Source: Candidatus Binatia bacterium (GTDB lineage: Bacteria > Desulfobacterota_B > Binatia > UBA9968). From it: a stretch of 5,849 nt of DNA. The notes under the pieces are model-generated. The model worked only from the letters and a program-made list of their open reading frames with translations, had not been told where the DNA came from and made no database searches. The DNA lies in the NCBI GenBank assembly GCA_025922795.1, contig JAICHC010000207.1, positions 1 through 5,849 of the forward strand, given 5' to 3'. Of this stretch, positions 1 through 5,849 are shown piece after piece. The translations under genes were made by a program, and so were the position numbers. Position 1 is the stretch's first letter; every line of letters starts with the position of its first letter.

Positions 1-3000
1 GCACCGAGGGCAAGCTCGGCGGTCAGGCGCAGGTGAAGGGCGTGTCGGGCGTCTGGAAGGAGCTCACCGAATCGGTGAACCAGATGGCCGGCAACCTCAC
101 CGCGCAGGTGCGCAACATCGCCGACGTCACCATCGCGGTCGCCAACGGCGACTTGTCGAAAAAGATCACCGTCGATGTGCGCGGCGAAATTCTCCAGCTC
201 AAGCAAGCCATGAACACGATGGTCGATCAGCTCAACGCCTTTGCCGCCGAAGTGACCCGGGTCGCCCGCGAGGTCGGCACCGACGGCAACCTCGGCGGCC
301 AGGCCGTCGTGCCGGGAGTCGCCGGCACCTGGAAAGACTTGACCGACAACGTCAACGTCATGGCGGCTAATTTGACCGCCCAAGTGCGCGGTATTGTCAA
401 AGTCGTCACGGCGGTCGCTAACGGCAGCTTCAAGGAAAAGCTCACCGTCGAAGCCAAAGGTGAAGTCGCCGCTCTGGCTGAAACAATCAACGGCATGACC
501 GATACCTTGGCGATTTTTGCCGAACAGGTCACGACCGTCGCGCGCGAAGTCGGCGTCGAAGGCCGATTGGGCGGGCAAGCAAACGTGCCGGGCGCCGCCG
601 GCATCTGGAAAGATCTGACCGACAACGTCAACCTGCTCGCCGCCAACCTCACGACCCAGGTGCGCGCCATCGCCGAGGTCGCGACCGCGGTTACCAAAGG
701 CGATCTCACCCGCGAAATTCAAGTGGACGCGCGCGGCGAGGTCATCGATCTGAAGGACAATATCAACGCGATGATTCAGAATCTGCGCACGACCACCGAC
801 CAGAACACGGAACAGGATTGGCTCAAAACCAACCTCGCCCGTTTCACCAATATGCTGCAGGGCCAGCGCGATCTGACCACGGTCGGTCGGATGCTGCTCT
901 CCGAGCTGGCACCGCTGGTAAACGCGCAATGCGGCGCAATTTATCAGATGGATTTGACCAACGGCCGTCCCGAGCTTGCCATGTTGGCCAGCTACGCGCG
1001 CGCCATGAGCCAAGATGAACGCGGCCGGTTGGCGTTAGGCGATGGCCTGGCTGGCCAATGCGCGCTCGAGAAGAGTCGCATACTGCTCAGGGACATCCCG
1101 CCCGACTACATCCGCATCAGCTCCAGTCTCGGCGAAGCGCCGCCGCGCAACTTGATCGTGCTTCCCGTGTTGTTTGAGACCGAGACCAAAGCGGTCATCG
1201 AGCTTGCCTCGTTGACGGAATTTACCTCGACCCATCTGACGTTTTTGTCGCAATTGACCGAAAGCATCGGCATCGTGCTGAACACGATCGAAGCCACGAT
1301 GAGGACGGAGGGTTTGCTGCAGCAATCGCAGAAGCTCGCCACCGAGCTGCAAGCGCAGCAAAAGGAGTTGCAGCAAACCAATGACGAGCTGGGCCACAAG
1401 GCGCAACAGCTCGCCGAGCAAAACGCCGAGGTGGAGCGCAAGAACCAGGAAATCGAGCAGGCGCGTTACGCGCTGGAGGAAAAGGCCGCCGAGCTGGCGC
1501 TCACTTCAAAGTACAAATCCGAATTTCTCGCCAACATGTCGCACGAGCTGCGCACTCCGCTCAACAGTATTCTCATTCTCGCCCAACAACTAGCGGAGAA
1601 TGCCCAGGGCAATCTGACAGCCAAGCAGGTGGAATTTGCTCGCAACGTGCACGCCGCCGGGGCGGATTTGTTGAATCTCATCAGCGATATTCTCGACCTG
1701 TCGAAAATCGAATCGGGCACGGTGACGGTGGAGCCCGAAGAGGTTTCGTTCACGAGCGTTCGCGATGCCGTGGAACGCAGCTTCCGCCATCTCGCAGACA
1801 CCAAGCACGTGGCGTTCGACATCGAGATGGACCCGCGTTTGCCGCGCAGCCTGAACACCGACGTCAAACGGCTCCAGCAGGTGTTAAAGAACCTGTTGTC
1901 GAATGCCTTCAAATTTACCTCCCAGGGACGCGTGACGTTCCGCATGAACCTGGCGACGGAGGGTTGGAGCGCGGATCATCCGGCATTGAGCGGCGCGTCC
2001 AAGGTGATTGCCTTCGAGGTCCGGGACACAGGCATCGGTATATCGCCGGACAAGCAGAAGATCATTTTCGAGGCTTTTCACCAGGCCGACGCCGGCACCA
2101 GCCGCCGCTACGGCGGGACGGGTTTGGGGCTTGCGATCAGCCGCGAACTCGCGAACTTGCTTGGCGGTGAAATACGCCTTAACAGCTCGCCCGGCCACGG
2201 CAGCGTCTTTACCTTCTACTTGCCCGAGAATTACGTCGGCCCGCAAATTAGCGCGCTCCAGGAGACCCGCAGCGCTCCGCGAGTGGTGCCTCTGATTGTT
2301 CATCAAGCCAGCAAGCCGGAGCAGATTCCGGACGACCGCGAATCCGTCGCGCCCGGCGATCCGGTCGTGCTTATCGTCGAGGATGATCCCCATTTCGCGC
2401 AGGTCTTGCTCGGCATGGTGCGCGAACGTGGGTTAAAGGGCGTGGTCTCGATGTACGGAGGGCACGTGCGCGCGCTCGCCCACCAATTCAGACCGCTGGC
2501 GATTATGTTGGATATTTTCTTGCCGGACATGCTCGGCTGGACGGTGCTGAATCATTTGAAGCAAGATCCAACAACGCGGCACATTCCGGTGCAGATTATC
2601 AGCGTCGAAGAAGAACGCTTGCAAGGGCTGGGGCACGGCGCTTTCTCATATCTGATCAAACCGGCGACGATCGACGAACTGAAGAACGCCTTCGATCGGG
2701 TCATGCGTTACGCCCAAACGCGCCGGCGGCGCTTGCTGGTGATTGAAGACAACGAAATCGAGCGCCAAAGCATTGTCGAGCTGCTCAGCCACGAGCATGT
2801 GGAAATTTCCACGGCCGGAACCGGCGCGGAAGCTCTGGAAGCTTTGCGCGGCGGCCAGTTCGATTGCCTGATCCTCGATCTGCGCCTGCCGGACATCTCC
2901 GGGTTCGAGCTGATGGAACGCATCCGCAAAAACCCAGAATGGGGTGAGCTGCCAATCGTCGTGTGCACCGGCAAGGACCTGACGCACGAGGATAGCATCC

Positions 3001-3575
3001 GTCTGGCGCGTATGGCAGAGAGCGTCGTTCTGAAGGACGTACAATCGCCGGAGCGGTTGCTCGACGAAGTCTCGCTGTTTCTACACCTGGTTGCCGCCGA
3101 CCTTCCCCTTGGGAAACAACAGATGTTGGAGCGGCTGCGCCAAACGGATGAAGCGCTGCTCGGCAAGAAGGTGCTGGTCGTCGATGATGACGTGCGTAAT
3201 ATCTTTGCTTTGACCAGCCTGCTCGAACAGCACGGCGTGCAAGTGGTGAACGCCGAAAACGGTATGGAAGCCATTTGCCTGCTCGATCAAGATCAGGATA
3301 TCGACGCCGTGTTGATGGATATCATGATGCCGGAGATGGACGGTTATGAGACCATGCGTCGGATTCGGCTCAACTCCAAACACCGGCTCTTGCCCATCCT
3401 TGCTCTGACCGCCAAAGCGATGAAAGGCGATCGCGAGAAATGCCTCGACGCCGGCGCTTCGGATTATATTGCCAAGCCCGTCAATGCGGAGGAGCTACTG
3501 GCGCTATTACGTATCTGGCTATTCGGTAAGAAAAGAATGCCGCGAGCAAGCTATGAATATCGAGCCGACAGCTAA
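1..3575 (+). CDS. Multi-HAMP hybrid sensor histidine kinase with GAF and three receiver domains (5' partial)
   Basis: This gene is open from the window edge (first full codon at base 3) to TAA at 3573-3575, so its start lies upstream; Met at base 33 is internal. Residues below count from that Met. The protein likely autophosphorylates on His and passes phosphate to its receivers. Domains in order: HAMP repeats to about 255; GAF about 280-420; coiled coil about 428-494; HisKA with H-box SHELRTP (His504); HATPase_c about 607-732 with N-box Asn624, G1 DTGIGIS from 665 and G2 GGTGLGL at 694-700. Receiver 1 (about 778-895) has D784/D785, phospho-acceptor D827, S857, K876. Receiver 2 (about 900-1018) has D906, D949, T979, K1001. 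Receiver 3 (about 1045-1165) has D1051/D1052, D1096, T1126, K1148. No transmembrane segment or Hpt domain is visible. The architecture resembles bacterial multi-HAMP hybrid kinases, and the HAMP array recalls fungal group III (Nik1-type) kinases. The signal sensed is unknown. Confidence 0.95.
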   Translation, partial: TEGKLGGQAQVKGVSGVWKELTESVNQMAGNLTAQVRNIADVTIAVANGDLSKKITVDVRGEILQLKQAMNTMVDQLNAFAAEVTRVAREVGTDGNLGGQAVVPGVAGTWKDLTDNVNVMAANLTAQVRGIVKVVTAVANGSFKEKLTVEAKGEVAALAETINGMTDTLAIFAEQVTTVAREVGVEGRLGGQANVPGAAGIWKDLTDNVNLLAANLTTQVRAIAEVATAVTKGDLTREIQVDARGEVIDLKDNINAMIQNLRTTTDQNTEQDWLKTNLARFTNMLQGQRDLTTVGRMLLSELAPLVNAQCGAIYQMDLTNGRPELAMLASYARAMSQDERGRLALGDGLAGQCALEKSRILLRDIPPDYIRISSSLGEAPPRNLIVLPVLFETETKAVIELASLTEFTSTHLTFLSQLTESIGIVLNTIEATMRTEGLLQQSQKLATELQAQQKELQQTNDELGHKAQQLAEQNAEVERKNQEIEQARYALEEKAAELALTSKYKSEFLANMSHELRTPLNSILILAQQLAENAQGNLTAKQVEFARNVHAAGADLLNLISDILDLSKIESGTVTVEPEEVSFTSVRDAVERSFRHLADTKHVAFDIEMDPRLPRSLNTDVKRLQQVLKNLLSNAFKFTSQGRVTFRMNLATEGWSADHPALSGASKVIAFEVRDTGIGISPDKQKIIFEAFHQADAGTSRRYGGTGLGLAISRELANLLGGEIRLNSSPGHGSVFTFYLPENYVGPQISALQETRSAPRVVPLIVHQASKPEQIPDDRESVAPGDPVVLIVEDDPHFAQVLLGMVRERGLKGVVSMYGGHVRALAHQFRPLAIMLDIFLPDMLGWTVLNHLKQDPTTRHIPVQIISVEEERLQGLGHGAFSYLIKPATIDELKNAFDRVMRYAQTRRRRLLVIEDNEIERQSIVELLSHEHVEISTAGTGAEALEALRGGQFDCLILDLRLPDISGFELMERIRKNPEWGELPIVVCTGKDLTHEDSIRLARMAESVVLKDVQSPERLLDEVSLFLHLVAADLPLGKQQMLERLRQTDEALLGKKVLVVDDDVRNIFALTSLLEQHGVQVVNAENGMEAICLLDQDQDIDAVLMDIMMPEMDGYETMRRIRLNSKHRLLPILALTAKAMKGDREKCLDAGASDYIAKPVNAEELLALLRIWLFGKKRMPRASYEYRADS
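54..806 (+). repeat. Tandem HAMP-domain repeat array (92-codon period)
   Basis: Three coding repeats begin at Trp codons at bases 54, 330 and 606, exactly 276 bases (92 codons) apart. Each unit reads roughly W-K-[DE]-L-T-[DE]-x-V-N, then N-L-T-x-Q-V-R, then a V-x-[AV]-[RK]-GE motif and, in the first two, a linker ending [DE]G-x-LGGQA. Units 2 and 3 share a 17-base identical stretch (340-356 and 616-632). The tail of an earlier unit ([16 protein letters not shown]) is visible from base 3, so the array continues upstream. The last unit ends near 806 and runs into the linker before the GAF domain. Such poly-HAMP arrays are known to relay conformational signals in soluble or membrane-anchored kinases. 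Confidence 0.9.
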
Positions 3576-5178
3576 CATACTCATCGTCGATGACGACGCG
3601 AAATCGCTGCTGGCCATGGAGGCGCTGCTTTCCGGGCCGGGGCGCAAAACGGTTACGGCAGCGTCTGGACAAGAGGCGCTGCGTTGGCTGCTGCGCCGCG
3701 ATTTCTCGTTGATTTTGCTGGACGTGCGCATGCCGGACATGGACGGCTTCGAGACCGCCGAGCTGATCCGCCAAAGCGAGCGGCTGCGCCATATTCCGAT
3801 AATTTTTCTTTCCGCCGTCGATACCCTGGAGGCCGACGTCTACCGAGGGGCCGCCCGTGGCGCGGTCGACTACCTGTTCAAACCGGTCGTGCCCGAAGTG
3901 CTGAAAGCCAAGGTTTCGGTATTCGTCGATCTATTCCACATGAACGAGCGCCTGAAGCTCAGAGCGATTCAACAAAGCGAAGAGCGCTTCCGCCTGCTCG
4001 TCGAAAGCATGCAAGATTACGCCATTTTCATGCTCAACCCGGAGGGACGGGTGACGTCGTGGAACACCGGCGCCGAACGGATCAAAGGATATCATCACGA
4101 AGAAATCGTCGGCGAAGCTTTTTCCCGATTTTACACCGCTGAAGACCAAGCGCGCGAGCTGCCCATTCAGGCCTTACATAGTGCCGCGCGTGAAGGCCGC
4201 TGTGAGCAAGAGGGATGGCGCGTGCGCCGCGATGGACGCCGTTTCTGGGCCAACGTCGTCGTCTCGGCCCTGCTCGACGAGCAAAGAAATTTGGTTGGTT
4301 TCTCCGTTGTCACTCGCGATTTGACCGAAAAAAAGCACGTGGAAGAAGTTCTTCGTGACAGTGAAGCCAAGCTGCGTAAACAGACCAAGGAACTCGAGCA
4401 GCAGCTGATCGCCTCCGGCCGGTTGGTCTCGCTGGGCGTCGTCACGGCATCCATGGCGCATGAGTTTAACAACCCTCTAGGAATCGTCATGGGTTTCACT
4501 CAGGAGCTGCTCAACGAGTGCGAACCGGATAGCCGAAATCATCAAGCATTAAAGATCATCGATGAAGAAACCCGGCGCTGCCAAAGAATTATTCAAGAAC
4601 TTTTGCAGTTTGCCCGTCCCAAAGACGCCGATCCTTCGCCCACCGACGTCAAGCTGGTGATCGAAAAAACTTTGACCATGGTTTCCAATCGTATGTACAA
4701 GCGGCAGATCGAAACCCGTATCAACGTGGCGGATGATTTGCCGCTGATCTCCGTCGACCCGCAGCAAATGGAACAGGTTCTGGTCAATCTGTTTTTGAAC
4801 GCCGTCGACGCGATGCAGAACGGCGGACAACTGAGCGTGGAGGCAAAGCTGAATTCGCCGGCTGGGCAGGAGCCGACCGTGGCGATCGGCGTGACCGACA
4901 GCGGCAGCGGCATCGACGAGGCCGATCTAACAAAAATCTTTCAACCGTTCTTCTCGGCGAAAAAGGGCAAAGGAATCGGACTCGGCCTGTCAATCTGCGA
5001 CCGGATCATTCAAAATCACGGCGGCAAGATAACCGTGGAAAGCACACCGGGTAAAGGAACAACCTTTGCGGTTCACCTGCCGCTCCAATACAAGTCTCGC
5101 GCGAACCTCCCCGAAAGCAACATCCTGGAGGAACGAGCGGCGGCCGAAGCCCTCGAAACCTACCTGGCAAAGCCATGA
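3553..5178 (+). CDS. Hybrid histidine kinase: receiver-PAS-HisKA-HATPase_c
   Basis: This 541-residue protein is probably cytoplasmic; no membrane segment or signal peptide is visible. Domains: an N-terminal receiver at about 7-120 with D13/D14, phospho-acceptor D57 in LLDVRMPDMDG, S87 and K110 in FKP; a PAS domain at about 143-260 (DYAIFMLNPEGRVTSWN motif); a short helical linker; HisKA with H-box AHEFNNPL (His303); HATPase_c at about 395-514 with N-box Asn416, G1 DSGSGID from 449 and G2 GKGIGLGLS from 472. The HEFNN H-box is typical of NtrB-like kinases. ATG 3553 is chosen because the receiver begins six residues later. An in-frame ATG at 3469 would add 28 residues read out of frame across the previous gene's conserved receiver end. 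The start overlaps the upstream gene by 23 bases with only a weak purine stretch before it, suggesting translational coupling. No DNA-binding or Hpt domain is present, so the output partner is elsewhere. Confidence 0.93.
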   Translation: MNIEPTANILIVDDDAKSLLAMEALLSGPGRKTVTAASGQEALRWLLRRDFSLILLDVRMPDMDGFETAELIRQSERLRHIPIIFLSAVDTLEADVYRGAARGAVDYLFKPVVPEVLKAKVSVFVDLFHMNERLKLRAIQQSEERFRLLVESMQDYAIFMLNPEGRVTSWNTGAERIKGYHHEEIVGEAFSRFYTAEDQARELPIQALHSAAREGRCEQEGWRVRRDGRRFWANVVVSALLDEQRNLVGFSVVTRDLTEKKHVEEVLRDSEAKLRKQTKELEQQLIASGRLVSLGVVTASMAHEFNNPLGIVMGFTQELLNECEPDSRNHQALKIIDEETRRCQRIIQELLQFARPKDADPSPTDVKLVIEKTLTMVSNRMYKRQIETRINVADDLPLISVDPQQMEQVLVNLFLNAVDAMQNGGQLSVEAKLNSPAGQEPTVAIGVTDSGSGIDEADLTKIFQPFFSAKKGKGIGLGLSICDRIIQNHGGKITVESTPGKGTTFAVHLPLQYKSRANLPESNILEERAAAEALETYLAKP

Positions 5179-5196
5179 AGCCACGGAACTGGATTG

Positions 5197-5206
5197 GATC
5201 CGGATC
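5197..5206. promoter_or_regulatory. 10-base perfect palindrome in the gap before the toxin-antitoxin pair; possible operator
   Basis: GATCCGGATC is its own reverse complement and lies 86 bases before the antitoxin start, in the 114-base gap 5179-5292. A 7-base inverted repeat, GATCAAG (5203-5209) and CTTGATC (5243-5249), overlaps its right half. Toxin-antitoxin pairs are often autoregulated through palindromes, but usually closer to the promoter. No convincing -35/-10 pair and no hairpin followed by a T-run was seen in this gap. A short palindrome like this can occur by chance, so the call is weak. Confidence 0.2.
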
Positions 5207-5281
5207 AAGCTGGTGGTTGATTCGACTTCTGCGAGCGCCGCACTTGATCGCGGATAAATTTGGGGCGCGACCGTGCCAAAC

Positions 5282-5286
5282 GGAGA
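5282..5286 (+). promoter_or_regulatory. Ribosome binding site that sets the GTG start of the antitoxin gene
   Basis: GGAGA sits six bases before GTG at 5293, a good Shine-Dalgarno match at normal spacing. It favours the GTG start over an upstream in-frame TTG at 5260, which would add 11 residues not expected in DUF433 proteins. Confidence 0.7.
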
Positions 5287-5292
5287 ATTTAC

Positions 5293-5523
5293 GTGAGATT
5301 TGAACGCATCACCGTCAACCCAAAACAGATGGACGGCGTGCCATGTATCAGAAATTTGCGCATCCCCGTAGCAACGGTAGTCGGCATGATCGCCGACGGC
5401 ATGGCAGAGAACGAGATTCTTGACGCCTTTCCTGACCTTGAAACGGCGGACATTCGCGAGGCACTGCGCTTTGCCGCGGAAGCCGTGCGCGACCGAGAAC
5501 TCCCTTTGATCGATATCCGGTGA
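5293..5523 (+). CDS. DUF433 family antitoxin
   Basis: This 76-residue protein matches the DUF433 (COG2442) pattern along its whole length: an opening ITVNPKQMDGVPCIRNLRIPV segment (family form: GxPxIRGTRIPV), then a short helix-turn-helix-like part with MIADGMAENEILDAFPDL, and ETADIREALRFAAE near the C-terminus. Family members are small DNA-binding antitoxins, usually paired with a DUF5615 PIN-like toxin, and that is what follows here. The normal role would be to bind and neutralise the toxin and repress the operon. The GTG start has GGAGA six bases upstream. The stop TGA (5521-5523) overlaps the toxin start as GTGA, giving tight translational coupling. The usual G-T of the GTR motif is N-L here (IRNLRIP), a modest deviation. 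Confidence 0.88.
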   Translation: MRFERITVNPKQMDGVPCIRNLRIPVATVVGMIADGMAENEILDAFPDLETADIREALRFAAEAVRDRELPLIDIR

Positions 5524-5849
5524 ATTTCCTGGTTGACCATTCGCTGTCACCGGCGGTAGCGGAAAAACTTCGCCAAGCCGGACACGACTCCGTGCATGTC
5601 CGGCGTTACGGTATCCACAAGGCTGACGATGAGGTGCTGTTTGACCGGGCCGCGCAGGAAGTTCGCGTGCTGGTGTCGGCCGACACCGATTTCGCTAGGA
5701 TCTTAGCGACCCGACAAACTACCAAGCCGTCGGTGATTTTGTTTCGGCGCGACACACACCGGCGGCCGGACGCTCAGGCCAGTTTGCTTCTGGCAAACCT
5801 TCCGACAATTTCCGATCTCCTCGATCACGGTGCCATTATCATCTTCGAA
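5520..5849 (+). CDS. DUF5615 PIN-like toxin (3' partial)
   Basis: The frame opens at GTG 5520 and stays open to the window end; 110 residues are visible. The sequence opens MNFLVDHSLSPAVAEKLRQA, close to the DUF5615 pattern LLDENLSPxLAxxLRxxGH. It continues with H-V-x-x-x-G, an acidic ADDEVLFDRA segment (36-38), VSADTDFARIL (D55, D57), a VILFR strand (72-76) and ends GAIIIFE, which in this family is normally close to the C-terminus. Conserved acidic residues D6, D36/D37, D55 and D57 would form the PIN-like metal site, so a ribonuclease activity is expected by family, not shown here. Only a few residues are probably missing. The start overlaps the antitoxin stop by four bases, and no separate ribosome site is evident, so coupled translation is likely. 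Confidence 0.85.
   Translation, partial: MNFLVDHSLSPAVAEKLRQAGHDSVHVRRYGIHKADDEVLFDRAAQEVRVLVSADTDFARILATRQTTKPSVILFRRDTHRRPDAQASLLLANLPTISDLLDHGAIIIFE

Noticed and set aside
900..960. GAF cysteine (NAQCGAIY) as a possible bilin attachment site
   Set aside because: The neighbouring sequence lacks a recognisable phytochrome or cyanobacteriochrome chromophore motif, so a single Cys is not evidence of light sensing.
1466..3383. Several long minus-strand ORFs opposite the large kinase
   Set aside because: Long antisense frames are expected in GC-rich genes; the sense strand carries complete kinase and receiver motifs and the antisense products are Arg/Ser-rich without domains.
3469..3552. N-terminal extension of the second kinase from ATG 3469
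   Set aside because: The added 28 residues are read out of frame across the conserved end of the upstream receiver ([18 protein letters not shown]), and a receiver normally starts near the protein N-terminus, which fits ATG 3553.
5260..5292. Antitoxin start at TTG 5260
   Set aside because: The extra 11 residues are basic and not part of DUF433, and GGAGA is placed correctly for GTG 5293 instead.
5175..5303. 42-codon ORF starting ATGA over the second kinase's stop codon
   Set aside because: The overlap looks like coupling, but there is no ribosome site, the peptide (Trp/Arg-rich) matches no family I know, and it runs through the antitoxin's ribosome site and into its first codons.
4990..5550. 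186-codon minus-strand ORF spanning the gap and antitoxin
   Set aside because: It lies opposite the kinase end and the DUF433 gene, both of which have clear family motifs; its translation shows no recognisable domain.

Overview
The window comes from a GC-rich bacterial chromosome. Coding is dense, every supported gene is on the + strand, and gene junctions are tight or overlapping. Lineage cannot be fixed from this sequence. A very large multi-HAMP hybrid histidine kinase next to a DUF433/DUF5615 toxin-antitoxin pair suggests a free-living environmental bacterium with rich signalling (for example a deltaproteobacterial, acidobacterial, cyanobacterial or similar soil/water lineage). That is inference only.

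Region 1 (1-3575) is the 3' part of a gene for a giant hybrid sensor kinase; its 5' end lies outside the window. The visible protein reads HAMP repeats (exact 92-residue period), GAF, long coiled coil, HisKA, HATPase_c, then three receiver domains. All catalytic landmarks are present: the H-box His, the N and G boxes, and a phospho-acceptor Asp in each receiver. No membrane segment and no Hpt domain are visible.

Region 2 (3553-5178) starts inside the last 23 bases of region 1, so the two genes are probably translationally coupled. It encodes a 541-residue protein with receiver, PAS and an HEFNN-type histidine kinase. The two proteins bring four receivers and two kinase cores together, with no Hpt and no DNA-binding output. 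The likely picture is a signalling node in which the large kinase, or a separate Hpt protein, communicates with the N-terminal receiver of the second kinase; the final output lies elsewhere.

Region 3 (5179-5292) is a 114-base gap with no convincing gene or terminator. It holds a perfect 10-base palindrome and, at its end, a good ribosome binding site.

Region 4 (5293-5849) is a compact toxin-antitoxin pair: a 76-residue DUF433 antitoxin followed, with a GTGA four-base overlap, by a DUF5615 PIN-like toxin that runs off the window end. It appears functionally unrelated to the kinases.

Nothing here is clearly a wholly new system. The most notable points are the coupled double-kinase arrangement without visible output, the regular HAMP array, and the atypical second receiver.
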